A stretch of DNA of 64,000 nt from Lactobacillus huangpiensis (GTDB lineage: Bacteria > Bacillota > Bacilli > Lactobacillales > Lactobacillaceae). Within the stretch, counting starts at the first letter, position 1; every line of letters begins with the position of its first letter. The stretch covers positions 186,001 through 250,000 of the forward strand of contig NZ_BPPA01000002.1 of the NCBI RefSeq assembly GCF_019972815.1, written 5' to 3'. The position numbers and the translations under genes were made by a program. A model generated the notes under the pieces. That model searched no databases. It saw nothing but the letters and a program-made list of their open reading frames with translations, and was not told the origin of the DNA. This document shows positions 1 to 8,205 of the stretch, in pieces.

Positions 1-828
1 ACCTTCCATCATGATTGAAGTCATTTTTGGTAATAGAAGCATAACGGCTGCTAGATACATACCTAAATGTAAACTTTGAATTATTGTATCGCCAGGATTT
101 GACCAGCTATAACCTGCAAATCCCAAGAAAACACCAATGATAAAACCTACAATAGTAGGGTCACCAAAAACGCCAAATTTTTTCTGAATTGTTTCAGCGG
201 TTACATTCCATTTTCTTACTCCTGGAATATGATCAAAGATCCAATTCATAGGGTAGGCAAAAATCATATATGTATTTGCAACAGGGTGTGAAATAGAAAC
301 TCCTTCAGGTAAATTAAAGAATTTTTCATTCTGCTTAGCTCCTAAATCGGCCATAAATAATGCCCACATATGAAAAATACCAGCGGTGAGCAAACCATAC
401 CAGAAATTACCGGAGTAGGCATATACTATTGCGCCCATTGAAGCATTTTGGTGTAGGTTGAAAACATCAACATTGATACAGTCTGTCAATTTTAGCAGTA
501 ATAAAACAATATTAATACCTACACATAAGGGAATAATAACTGCTCCGACTTTTGAGCCGAAACCCATAACTGCTGTTGCTGCGCCACCAACGTCAATCGC
601 TTGCAATGATGAGCCAGTTCTTTTAGCTAAGCCAGTAATTGCTGGTTGCATTTTGTCAAGCATGAAAGAAGTGACCATGGTCAAAGCTATAAAACCAATA
701 CCAACTTTCATGGCAGAAGAAATTGATTCTGACCATGACCGACCTACAGCTTTCATTAACACTAAAAATATTAAAGGAATAAAAATAAAGTTACCAAGAT
801 TATTAATGAATTGAGTAATTATTTCCAT
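1..828 (-). CDS. PTS galactitol-family transporter subunit IIC (partial, 3' end outside window)
   Basis: Translating the minus strand from ATG at 828 gives 276 open codons running off the window edge. The protein starts MEIITQFINNLGNFIF and has several long hydrophobic segments. Stretches such as GGAATAVMGFGSKVGAVIIP and FNLHQNASMGAIVYAYSGNF resemble the galactitol (Gat) family EIIC permease, usually about 420-450 residues. It would move a hexitol or related sugar across the membrane while EIIA/EIIB phosphorylate it. A TAGGAGC ribosome site lies just upstream and overlaps the stop of the isomerase gene, so the two are translated as one operon. The substrate cannot be read from sequence. Confidence 0.82.
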   Translation of the reverse strand, partial: MEIITQFINNLGNFIFIPLIFLVLMKAVGRSWSESISSAMKVGIGFIALTMVTSFMLDKMQPAITGLAKRTGSSLQAIDVGGAATAVMGFGSKVGAVIIPLCVGINIVLLLLKLTDCINVDVFNLHQNASMGAIVYAYSGNFWYGLLTAGIFHMWALFMADLGAKQNEKFFNLPEGVSISHPVANTYMIFAYPMNWIFDHIPGVRKWNVTAETIQKKFGVFGDPTIVGFIIGVFLGFAGYSWSNPGDTIIQSLHLGMYLAAVMLLLPKMTSIMMEG

Positions 829-837
829 TTTTAGCTC

Positions 838-1353
838 CTATTCTTCTGTAAAGCCCATATTCCAAGCTACATAATCAGGCTTTTTCAGATTACGGTCATC
901 ATCTTTTTTGGCTTCCAATAAGTTTGCTCTCGAATTTGGTCTCGAATTCTTAAAATCAAATGGTTCATCTAAAAAAGCATCAAGTACCATTTCCATGTAA
1001 GGTAACCCATTTACCCTTGCTCCCAAACCTATAATTTGAACATTATTGCTTAGCCTTGCTCTTTTGGCTGAGTATGGATTAGTTACAGCTGTCGCTCTAA
1101 TACCCCAATGTTTATTAGCCTGCATAGTAAATCCAATTCCTGTGCCACATATATATACGCCTAATCTGCATTTATCTTTTTGAATAACTTCTGCCATCTT
1201 ATCTGCTAACTTAGCATAAGTATTTTTACCATCTTCAGGCTTTTTAACAGGATCCCAAACAACTTTGTAATTTTTTTCCTCCTCCAAATATTTCTTGATT
1301 ACTTCTTTTCGTTCAAAACCAATATCATCACATGCTATTGCTATTTTTTTCAT
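838..1353 (-). CDS. RpiB/LacA/LacB-family sugar-phosphate isomerase
   Basis: A cytosolic isomerase of 171 residues. The N-terminus IAIACDDIGFERKEVI matches the family start (usually ADHAGY-like), and YICGTGIGFTMQANKHWGIR carries the CGTGIG phosphate/active-site loop with Cys69. SNNVQIIGLGARVNG matches the C-terminal conserved block. The family interconverts aldose and ketose phosphates (ribose-5-P or galactose-6-P). Sitting directly upstream of a galactitol-type EIIC, it probably acts on the phosphorylated product of that PTS. The ribosome site AGAAAGGAAC precedes ATG. The first motif lacks the usual His after Asp, so it is a divergent branch and the exact substrate is open. Confidence 0.85.
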   Translation of the reverse strand: MKKIAIACDDIGFERKEVIKKYLEEEKNYKVVWDPVKKPEDGKNTYAKLADKMAEVIQKDKCRLGVYICGTGIGFTMQANKHWGIRATAVTNPYSAKRARLSNNVQIIGLGARVNGLPYMEMVLDAFLDEPFDFKNSRPNSRANLLEAKKDDDRNLKKPDYVAWNMGFTEE

Positions 1354-1366
1354 AAAAGTTCCTTTC

Positions 1367-1430
1367 TGTAAACGCTTAATACTATTACAAAACCAATTAT
1401 AAAATTGACTTTGCTTGGTGTCAATACCAA
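1367..1430 (-). promoter_or_regulatory. Candidate cre site and inverted repeat upstream of the PTS operon
   Basis: TGTAAACGCTTAAT (1367-1380) matches 12 of 14 positions of the CcpA cre consensus and lies immediately upstream of the isomerase gene. Further out, TTGGT (1415-1419) and ACCAA (1426-1430) form an inverted repeat in the divergent promoter region shared with the DeoR-type regulator gene. The inference is catabolite repression through CcpA plus local control by the DeoR protein. Neither site was tested against other genomes. Confidence 0.55.
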
Positions 1431-1544
1431 AAAAACACTTTTTTTCTGATAAAAAACAATTAAAACCAATTTTTGCAGCAAAAAAGTACCAAAAATTAGA
1501 ATCTATGATATTCTTAAATTAAAAGATAAAAAGTGAGTAAACAA

Positions 1545-2312
1545 ATGAAATTAACGAATAAAAGAAGAAATGACATTTTAACCGAAATTATAAAAAAGGG
1601 TAGTGTTACAGTTCATCATCTTTCGAAGGAATTTGGTGTTAGCTATGAAACTATTCGTAAAGATTTAACATTTCTCGACAAAAAAGGTTATATAATCAAA
1701 GAGCATGGCGGAGCAACAGCCTTAAATAGTCTTATTGAAAATTCGTTTACTGTAAGACAGGAAAAACAAATTAAATCAAAAAAGTTAATAGCAACTACAG
1801 CTTCCAAGCTAATATTAGATAATTCATCAATTATACTCGGCTCTGGTAGTACAGTTTTAGAGTTGGCAAAATTACTAGTGGCTAGAAGGAATTTAAAAAT
1901 TTATACTGATTCTTTTCCTGTGGCCTCTGCTTTGGCAAATTCAGAAAACGAACTTTATTTTTTTGGGGGAAAAATAAGAGCTAAATCTTCCTCGGTTTAT
2001 GGAGGATGGACAAATGAAGCAATTAATAGTATAAAGGCTAATATGTGTTTTATTGGCTCAGATAATTTTGCTGGTCATAGCGGTCCTACAACACCTTCGT
2101 ATTCTGATTATGGTGTCGACAAGCTTTTATTGGAACATTCAAATAAAAAATATGTTCTAGCTGATTCCACTAAATTTGAAGGCTCAGGTCTTTATCAAAT
2201 AACAAATTGGGAAAACATAACCGCCTTAATAACTAATGTAATTTCGAAAACTCAAGCAGATACTTTGTCTTCTTTAACTAATGTAATTCAAGCTAAAAAT
2301 TCTCAAATTTAA
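1545..2312 (+). CDS. DeoR-family transcriptional regulator
   Basis: The N-terminal helix-turn-helix (KRRNDILTEIIKKGSV, then VHHLSKEFGVSYETIRKDL) is typical of DeoR repressors. The C-terminal DeoRC sensor domain shows the LGSGSTVLELAKLL phosphate-binding stretch and KYVLADSTKFEGSG. The family binds sugar-phosphate effectors and represses neighbouring PTS/catabolic genes, which fits its divergent position next to the PTS-isomerase operon. I start at ATG 1545 because AAGTGAG lies 7 nt upstream. An in-frame GTG at 1533 would add four residues but has no clear ribosome site. Confidence 0.88.
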   Translation: MKLTNKRRNDILTEIIKKGSVTVHHLSKEFGVSYETIRKDLTFLDKKGYIIKEHGGATALNSLIENSFTVRQEKQIKSKKLIATTASKLILDNSSIILGSGSTVLELAKLLVARRNLKIYTDSFPVASALANSENELYFFGGKIRAKSSSVYGGWTNEAINSIKANMCFIGSDNFAGHSGPTTPSYSDYGVDKLLLEHSNKKYVLADSTKFEGSGLYQITNWENITALITNVISKTQADTLSSLTNVIQAKNSQI

Positions 2313-2349
2313 AATAAGTAAAAAGATAGTTTACGAATTAAAGAAATAG

Positions 2350-2386
2350 AAAATAATCAGTCAATACAAAAGTGACTGGTTATTTT
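2350..2386 (+). terminator. Intrinsic terminator of the DeoR gene
   Basis: AAAATAATCAGTCA pairs with TGACTGGTTATTTT across a short loop, about 40 nt after the regulator stop, and ends in a T-rich tail. Confidence 0.75.
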
Positions 2387-2649
2387 AATAAACTTATTTT
2401 ATAAGAAACTAAATTCGTGCCGTAATATTATTTGTACATAATCACTGTTAACGGCTTATAACTGAAGTAGGAATTTTTGCTTTAGCTATGTTGACAAAAT
2501 AGTATGTTTAATTATTGGTCAGATTATAAAAAGTAATTTATAAAACACTTTAAATTACAAAATTAATTATTTAGCGAAAAAATGAGCTTTTTCAACCATA
2601 TAGTGCTATCAGTATAAGCATAAAAATAGCCAAAAAATAACAAATCATG
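2387..2649. other. Intergenic stretch with no gene seen
   Basis: No ORF of note, with a very AT-rich composition. A TTGACA at 2489-2494 has no good -10 at the right spacing. I see no repeat or mobile-element remnant here. Confidence 0.5.
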
Positions 2650-2812
2650 TAAAATAATAATAAGCTTGTATAGGAAAGAGGATGCTTAGTTTAGAAATTA
2701 AATTCTAAGCTAAAGACAATTTTTGAAAAACGTTGTTAATTGACAACTACTTTTTAAATACTTGATGAGCAGAAAACTTCGGATAAATATCAGAGGCTTT
2801 CTGCTTTTTTTA
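2650..2812 (+). promoter_or_regulatory. Structured leader with terminator upstream of the P-type ATPase (candidate riboswitch or small RNA)
   Basis: A TGTAAAAT -10-like box lies at 2649-2656. Three hairpins follow: TTAGTTTAGAA/TTCTAAGCTAA (2686-2713), GTTGT/ACAAC (2732-2747), and AGCAGAAA/TTTCTGCT (2768-2805). The last runs into seven T residues and looks like an intrinsic terminator. It lies 130 nt before the ATPase start, so it could be a transcriptional attenuator or an independent RNA of about 150 nt. It lacks the signature sequences I know for yybP-ykoY, M-box, lysine or fluoride riboswitches. The structure is visible; the role is inference. Confidence 0.5.
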
Positions 2813-2943
2813 AAATAAACTAATTATTGTCTTTAATGCATAAATCAAGTTTAGCTTGTTATAAATGGCTCAATTACGATAAATATGGCTTTTCTATTCA
2901 AACAGCTTAATTATAAATTTAATCGAATAATGGAGGAGATAGC

Positions 2944-5547
2944 ATGTCCCAAAAATCAGAACTACTATTCAAAATAACCCCCAAGTCCGGTTTAACTGAT
3001 GCTGAGGTAGAACGAAAGCGCAGTAAATTTGGTCCTAATGAGTTGCTCGAAAAGAAAGCAATTCCGCTGTATAGAAAAATATGGCACCATTTAAAAGATA
3101 TTTCGTCCTTAGTTCTTTTATTGGCGATAGTATTAGCGACATATTTGGCTTTATTCCAAAATGGTGGGTGGACTAAAACAATTGTAATCAGCTTGATTTT
3201 AGTTATTAATGTGGTAATTGGCTTGTATCAGGAAGCTTCAGCCGAAAAATCGCTGGCAGCTTTGAAGGCAATGAGTTTGCCCATAGCTAAAGGTAGACGT
3301 GATGGTCGAGATATTACAATAGCTGTTTCTGAATTAGTGCCAGGTGATTTGATCTATTTAAATACTGGTGATCAAGTTCCAGCAGATGGTGTTATTTTAG
3401 ACGAGACTAATTTAGCAGTTGATGAAGCAATTTTAACTGGTGAAAGTTTGCCCGTTTCCAAAAAAAATTATCGTCTCAAAAGCAATTTAACTGACGATGA
3501 ACGCGTCTTTTCTGGTACTGCAGTTGTCAGTGGTAGAGCACTTGTTCAAGTTAGTGCTATTGGAATGGCAACGGAGATTGGTAAAATTGCTAACCTTTTG
3601 AATAAAACTGAAAAGAGAGAAACACCTTTACAGGGCAAGTTAGATAAATTATCCAAGTGGATGACTGTTTTTGCCGGCTTGAGTGGACTTGTAATTTTCA
3701 CATTGAGTTTAGGAATGCAGAATAAGACTTTAGCAGACAGCTTGATGATTGGTCTTTCTTTAGCAGTTGCAGCTGTTCCCGAAACCTTGCCGATTATTGT
3801 GACAATCAGTTTATCTCGTGGTGTCAAAAAAATGGCTGAGCGCAATGCTATTATTAGACACATTGGTGCTGTGGAGACTATCGGTAACGTGGATGTTATT
3901 GCTACTGACAAAACTGGCACTTTAACTCAAAATAAAATGACCATTACTAAATATTGGACACCTGAAACGGGTATTAAGAAAGCGGCTGATTTACCTAAAG
4001 GCGGACAAAATTTATTGAAAATGCTAGGTTTAGCTAACAATGCCAAAATTATGGAAAAAGATGGCTCGGAAGAAGTTGTTGGCGATGCTACCGAAGTTGC
4101 GATTGTAAACTGGTTACACCAACAGGGCAGCTCACGGCAAGAGCTGGAAAATGAAGCACCTCGTATAGCAGAAGATCCCTTTGATTCTAATAAAAAAATG
4201 ATGACGACGGTTCATCGCTTAACTGATGGACGTCAATTAGTAATCGTTAAAGGTGCTTGGGACAGGCTGCACTTAGATAAAAAAGAACCAGTTAAATCTG
4301 GTCAAAAAGCTCATGATGATTTTGCTAAAAATGCGTTAAGAGTATTAGCAGTTGGGTATAAGGTAATAGCTTCTAATGCGGATCCAACTGATTGGGCTGT
4401 AAATAATTCCAATTTAAAACTTGCTGGTATGATTGGATTAATTGATCCTCCTCGACCTGAGGTATCCAGAGCTGTTACTAAAGCAAAACAGGCCGGCATC
4501 AAGACGGTAATGATTACTGGTGATCATCTTGTAACGGCCAAAGCAATAGCTAAAGAAATAGGTATTTTAGATTCTGATCAAAAAGCAATTACAGGGTCAG
4601 AATTACAAAAAATGACAGATTCTGAATTGAAAGATTGTATTCAAGATATAAGAGTTTTTGCTCGCGTTTCTCCCAGCGACAAAATTAGAATAGTTCAAGC
4701 ATGGCAAGATCTTGGTAAAACAGTCGCAATGACAGGTGATGGTGTTAATGATGCACCAGCTCTTAAAGCAGCGGATGTTGGAATTGCCATGGGCAAGACG
4801 GGTACAGAAGTGGCAAAAGAAGCTGCTGACATGATTTTGACGGATGATAATTTTGCCACGATTATTAAAGCTGTGGCTGAAGGCAGAACTGTTTATCAAA
4901 ATATTATTAAGGCTGTTGAATTCTTAATTGGTGTCAATTTCGCGCAAATTTTCTTAATGGTTATTAGTACAATTATAGGTTGGGGTGCACCACTTTTAGC
5001 AGAACAATTGTTAATTATTAATGTACTTGCAGATGGAATACCTGGATTCTTTATCAGCAAAGAACCTGGTGAACCAAGCATAATGGATCAAAATCCAATA
5101 GGTAATGATGAAAGCATTCTTGGCCGTGGATTAATGCAAAGAATGATTATTCGCGCGATTACTTTCACGATTTTAACTTTGAGCATGTATGCTTATGGTA
5201 GATTTATTCTTTCAACTAATAACCCACAAGCTGGAATGACCATGGTCTTTTTAGTATTAGCACTGGGATCAATGATTGATATATATGCTATTAAGGATTC
5301 TCAACCAATCACACTTCAAACTTTTAAAACCAATAAAATGCTTAATTGGGGACTATTACTAAGCATGATACTGGTTTTATCGCTGACACTCCTACCTCAT
5401 TTGCGACAGTTTTTACACTTGGCTTTGTTACCAGTTCAAGGCTGGCTTGTCGTTTTGGTTGGTAGTTTAATTCCTATTTTTGTTCTGGAAGTTAATAAAC
5501 GTTTAACTAACAACATTCAAATGGAAGCAGAAAAGAATGGTTGCTAA
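2944..5547 (+). CDS. P-type cation-transporting ATPase (P2A-like, Ca2+/Mn2+ type)
   Basis: An 867-residue membrane pump. It has the actuator motif LTGESLPV, the phosphorylation site DKTGTLTQNKM with Asp322, the nucleotide-domain motif MITGDHLVTAKAIAKEIGI and the hinge TGDGVNDAPALKAADVGIAMG. The N-terminal cation-ATPase domain and ten membrane segments fit the Ca2+-ATPase family. M4 reads VPETLP rather than the usual PEGLP. M6 keeps the Asn and Asp of site II (NVLADG), while M5 has VNFAQ where two-site Ca pumps have a Glu, so a single ion site is likely. Manganese or calcium export are the best guesses. The ribosome site GGAGGAGA is strong. Confidence 0.9.
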   Translation: MSQKSELLFKITPKSGLTDAEVERKRSKFGPNELLEKKAIPLYRKIWHHLKDISSLVLLLAIVLATYLALFQNGGWTKTIVISLILVINVVIGLYQEASAEKSLAALKAMSLPIAKGRRDGRDITIAVSELVPGDLIYLNTGDQVPADGVILDETNLAVDEAILTGESLPVSKKNYRLKSNLTDDERVFSGTAVVSGRALVQVSAIGMATEIGKIANLLNKTEKRETPLQGKLDKLSKWMTVFAGLSGLVIFTLSLGMQNKTLADSLMIGLSLAVAAVPETLPIIVTISLSRGVKKMAERNAIIRHIGAVETIGNVDVIATDKTGTLTQNKMTITKYWTPETGIKKAADLPKGGQNLLKMLGLANNAKIMEKDGSEEVVGDATEVAIVNWLHQQGSSRQELENEAPRIAEDPFDSNKKMMTTVHRLTDGRQLVIVKGAWDRLHLDKKEPVKSGQKAHDDFAKNALRVLAVGYKVIASNADPTDWAVNNSNLKLAGMIGLIDPPRPEVSRAVTKAKQAGIKTVMITGDHLVTAKAIAKEIGILDSDQKAITGSELQKMTDSELKDCIQDIRVFARVSPSDKIRIVQAWQDLGKTVAMTGDGVNDAPALKAADVGIAMGKTGTEVAKEAADMILTDDNFATIIKAVAEGRTVYQNIIKAVEFLIGVNFAQIFLMVISTIIGWGAPLLAEQLLIINVLADGIPGFFISKEPGEPSIMDQNPIGNDESILGRGLMQRMIIRAITFTILTLSMYAYGRFILSTNNPQAGMTMVFLVLALGSMIDIYAIKDSQPITLQTFKTNKMLNWGLLLSMILVLSLTLLPHLRQFLHLALLPVQGWLVVLVGSLIPIFVLEVNKRLTNNIQMEAEKNGC

Positions 5548-5559
5548 AGAATTGATTTC

Positions 5560-5605
5560 AAAATAAGCCTTGAAAGTTGTCTAACTTTCAAGGCTTATTT
5601 TTTGT
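5560..5605 (+). terminator. Intrinsic terminator of the P-type ATPase
   Basis: AAATAAGCCTTGAAAGTT pairs with AACTTTCAAGGCTTATTT around a GTCT loop and continues into T residues; it is a long, nearly perfect stem 13 nt after the stop codon. Confidence 0.93.
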
Positions 5606-5652
5606 CATTATTGATAAAAATTCTTCTTTTATAGTTAAATAATCAATTATTG

Positions 5653-5690
5653 TTGACATATAATTGTAATAAAGTTACAATTTTGTTACA
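5653..5690 (+). promoter_or_regulatory. Sigma-A promoter overlapped by a WalR-like box
   Basis: TTGACA (5653-5658), 17 nt, TACAAT (5676-5681) is a near-consensus promoter. On the minus strand 5690-5674 reads TGTAAC-AAAAT-TGTAAC, fitting the published WalR (YycF) consensus of two TGTWAH hexamers 5 nt apart. An overlapping inverted repeat ATTGTAA/TTACAAT also covers the -10. Binding on top of the -10 would imply repression. The promoter is well supported; the WalR assignment is inference. Confidence 0.65.
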
Positions 5691-5724
5691 AAATATTATT
5701 ATAGTTTATTTTTGAGGTTAAAAA

Positions 5725-6372
5725 ATGAAACACAAGTATTTTAGAACAATTTTATGTTCTGCAGCCATCCTTTTTTCTTTTACAACATTAACCACTTTAA
5801 CCGTGACCAAAGCAGAAAGTACTGATACTGCTAAGCCAGCAGCAGTTAGTCCTGCAACCGACCCGGGTATGACCGTTACGCTTGCTAAACGGTTTTCTAA
5901 AGAAGGTTACGTATTTAAATTAGCTAGGAATGCTACTGTTTATCACGAAGTTAATGATTTCATTAGTCATACTTCTAAGCCGTTTGGCAAAAGCTGGGTT
6001 AAGAAAATGGCAGATAAAAATATAAAATTTAAGATTACTGAATTTGGTACCGGAAGGGTTGAATTGGTCGCTCACATAGTTGATCAAAGTGGCAAAAATC
6101 AAGGCTGGGTTACCTTCTTTAATGGCGATCTTTATAACATAAATGCTAAGAGAAAAGCTTTACAGCCACTGATCAAAGCCGAGTTAAAAGTCATGGATTC
6201 ACAGTTTGAAGGCAAAAAGCCGTCACTAATTCAAACTAAAAATGAGGCTAAAAAGCTACACGGTCAAAACAAAAAAATCGCCAATAAATCAATAAAGGAA
6301 ATAAAAGACTGGTTTGCTTATAAAGGTGATTTATCGTTTACACAATATCCGTCACTATTAGTTGGAAAATAG
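5725..6372 (+). CDS. Secreted protein of unknown function, SH3-like segment
   Basis: A 215-residue protein with a clear signal peptide: basic MKHKYFR, a hydrophobic core to about residue 29, and likely cleavage after TKA. After a Pro/Ala/Thr linker, residues about 55-130 have spaced aromatic and glycine residues (FKLARNATVYHEV, GWVTFFNGDLYN) reminiscent of bacterial SH3/SLAP cell-wall modules. The C-terminus is Lys-rich. No enzyme motif is visible. Its promoter carries a possible WalR box, which would fit a cell-envelope role. The gene is monocistronic. I do not recognise a family with confidence. Confidence 0.7.
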   Translation: MKHKYFRTILCSAAILFSFTTLTTLTVTKAESTDTAKPAAVSPATDPGMTVTLAKRFSKEGYVFKLARNATVYHEVNDFISHTSKPFGKSWVKKMADKNIKFKITEFGTGRVELVAHIVDQSGKNQGWVTFFNGDLYNINAKRKALQPLIKAELKVMDSQFEGKKPSLIQTKNEAKKLHGQNKKIANKSIKEIKDWFAYKGDLSFTQYPSLLVGK

Positions 6373-6685
6373 TTTATTTTACTTTTTATACCAAATATAT
6401 ATTCATGAATAAAAGGACTTTGCTTTAATAAAGAATATTTTTAATTACCTACTTAAGAAATTGAGCGTTGGTTTTTGAATTTATATATTTAACCGGAAAT
6501 GTGTCTATGCCGAAATGCTTTGATATTAGTAATAACTATGTTTACAACCTAAACCAATTTTAGCTAAATTTTTAGGAAAAATATTTCTTTTCAGTTCTTC
6601 TCAAGAAAAGAGATTGGCAATATAAGAAAAGTAAATGACTTAAGTAAGAAAGAAAAACTGAACCGTCCGAAACTTGAAAAATAAG
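6373..6685. other. Intergenic stretch without a gene
   Basis: This AT-rich sequence lies between two convergent genes and holds only very short frames. A weak hairpin CTTTTC/GAAAAG occurs near 6590-6615. No repeat, remnant or promoter stands out. Confidence 0.5.
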
Positions 6686-6724
6686 AAAACCGCGTCAATT
6701 ACTATATTGATGCGGTTTTTGTTT
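6686..6724. terminator. Bidirectional terminator between convergent genes
   Basis: AAAACCGCGTCAAT pairs with ATTGATGCGGTTTT around TACTAT. It has T-tracts on both strands and sits between the secreted-protein gene (+) and the amidase gene (-). Confidence 0.9.
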
Positions 6725-6743
6725 CTATCTTTTAAGTTTAACT

Positions 6744-7778
6744 TTAAACTAAAGTTTTTTGTCTTTTGGTTTCCAAAACTTTAAAGTCATGTTGAATAGG
6801 CTGGGTAATTTTAGTCGTTGTAGCGGGATCCAGAACAAATTTTGTCATTGTTGGGCAATCCTCTGGTTGAATATATAAACTTCTGCTTGAAACATCATAT
6901 CCTGCCCAGTAACCTGAATAATCACATTTGTCTTCACCTTCGTGAAGATGCTCTAATCCCCGTGGAATCATGACCGATTTGAATACATTATATAGTTGAG
7001 GAATCCCCTGATCTGAATGGAATGGTGCTAAAAATTTAGAAATAAATGTTCCACGAACAAAACGTGATGGAGCAGTATAGTCACCAGGTAATCCTAATAA
7101 TCCAGAACCACTTTCAATTTGTTTAATGTCTAGCTGATCGCTTATTTGGTGATGACCCAAATTGTGATTGGTTAAATGTAAGTAATTACGCAAATTGTCA
7201 AGGTGCCAAGGATATTCTGGACTGTTGGTCATAACGCCAATACCATCATATATTTTAAAGGCCCCATTATTAACCGGCTCCAAAATAACGCTTTTGCCAC
7301 TTGGATCACAGAAAGTGTAATGCATTGGAATTGGAGTAGGGATGCCAGTGTCTGCATTTTCCCAATCAGGATAATTGGTTTTTTCTTGGCCAAGATGCTT
7401 AAAAGCTTCTTTTATTTCAGCGATACTGCCAAAATTACTTAAAACATATGCAACAACTTCTTCGCCAATTATAGGTTTTAATCCTCGCTTTTTAAGACTT
7501 TCTACTGTATCCCAAGAAGCCTCTTCTAAGAATTGTGCATCACCAACTATACCTGCACTATTTATACCATCATTAAAAAAAAGTGAATCATTGACGTTGA
7601 TACCCATAAACGGATATTTGGTCGTCCAGCTTTGGTGCAAACCCTTTAATTCATAGTTTGCAGGAAAAGTAGTCATTTTGCTATCCGCACTAGGTTTAAA
7701 GGGATCAAATGTAAAGTCCATAGTCCGTCCCCAAAATACGTCACCACTATCAGATTTAATTGCAATAGTTGTACACAT
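6744..7778 (-). CDS. Linear amide C-N hydrolase, choloylglycine hydrolase family (bile salt hydrolase / penicillin V acylase-like)
   Basis: A 344-residue Ntn hydrolase. After loss of Met1 the nucleophile is Cys2 (MCTTIAIKSD). WGRTMDF supplies the family Arg18 and Asp21, LFFNDGINSAG the oxyanion Asn region, GVMTNSPEYPWHLDNL the conserved Asn loop, and PSRFVRGTF the conserved Arg. The family splits amide bonds in conjugated bile salts, penicillin V or acyl-homoserine lactones. At 344 residues it is longer than typical Lactobacillus BSH (about 316-325), and the CTTIAI start is closer to the PVA/YxeI branch, so bile salts need not be the substrate. It is probably cytosolic, as there is no signal peptide. 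Confidence 0.9.
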   Translation of the reverse strand: MCTTIAIKSDSGDVFWGRTMDFTFDPFKPSADSKMTTFPANYELKGLHQSWTTKYPFMGINVNDSLFFNDGINSAGIVGDAQFLEEASWDTVESLKKRGLKPIIGEEVVAYVLSNFGSIAEIKEAFKHLGQEKTNYPDWENADTGIPTPIPMHYTFCDPSGKSVILEPVNNGAFKIYDGIGVMTNSPEYPWHLDNLRNYLHLTNHNLGHHQISDQLDIKQIESGSGLLGLPGDYTAPSRFVRGTFISKFLAPFHSDQGIPQLYNVFKSVMIPRGLEHLHEGEDKCDYSGYWAGYDVSSRSLYIQPEDCPTMTKFVLDPATTTKITQPIQHDFKVLETKRQKTLV

Positions 7779-7989
7779 GCTTAATACCTCCCATTATTTG
7801 TTTTCCCCTTTTAAGGGTAATTTAATTTTATCATATTTTTAAAATACCTCTTAAAAAAATATTTTGTAAATAAGAAGTACTAGTTCATAGGTGTTTAGCA
7901 GTAAAAAAATAAATTAATGCCAATTTCCTGCTACAAAAAATTGTTATCTTAATGTTAATTACTGTCACTTAATAAATATTCGAAAGAAT

Positions 7990-8176
7990 AAATTGACTAA
8001 GACTAATGTTAAATTTACTTATTTAATTGTTATAGTCAATTTTTTAACTCAAATTTTGCGGGACAAGCTACCGCAACTCATTTTTGATAGGTGGTTCAGG
8101 AATTATTTTACTTTTGATGTTATCTAAAGTTATGAATAAGTTAAAAATCTATCGTAATAAAAAAAGTGAAGTTTAA
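7990..8176 (+). pseudogene. Decayed C-terminal fragment of an ABC-type permease
   Basis: Reading from about 7990 gives KFTYLIVIVNFLTQILRDKL (8005-8067 region), then PQL. A shift of one frame near 8080 leads into FLIGGSGIILLLMLSKVMNK, then LKIYRNKKSEV and a stop at 8174-8176. The segment VNFLTQILRDKLPQL matches VQFLAQIFRDKLPAL of the permease at 56859-58028 in 11 of 15 positions. The tail looks like that family's last membrane helix and basic end. So it appears to be a remnant with an internal deletion and frameshift; no start or ATPase gene remains nearby. The similarity is short, hence moderate confidence. Confidence 0.45.
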
Positions 8177-8186
8177 AACTTCACCT
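8158..8186 (-). terminator. Intrinsic terminator of the DJ-1/HAD unit
   Basis: On the minus strand GTGAAGTT pairs with AACTTCAC and is followed by seven T residues, about 20 nt after the DJ-1 stop codon. It overlaps the end of the permease remnant. Confidence 0.85.
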
Positions 8187-8205
8187 TTTCGTGTCAGAGA
8201 AAAAT

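Noticed and set aside
458-814. 118-residue plus-strand ORF at the window start
   Set aside because: It is antisense to the PTS EIIC gene, whose membrane segments and family motifs are clear on the minus strand.
2650-2812. yybP-ykoY manganese riboswitch upstream of the ATPase
   Set aside because: The GGGGAGTA-type core and its partner strand are absent, so only a generic structured leader is claimed.
3546-3920. 124-residue minus-strand ORF inside the P-type ATPase
   Set aside because: It is antisense to a well-conserved enzyme core, with no ribosome site or family match; the frame is open only because of the codon use of the real gene.
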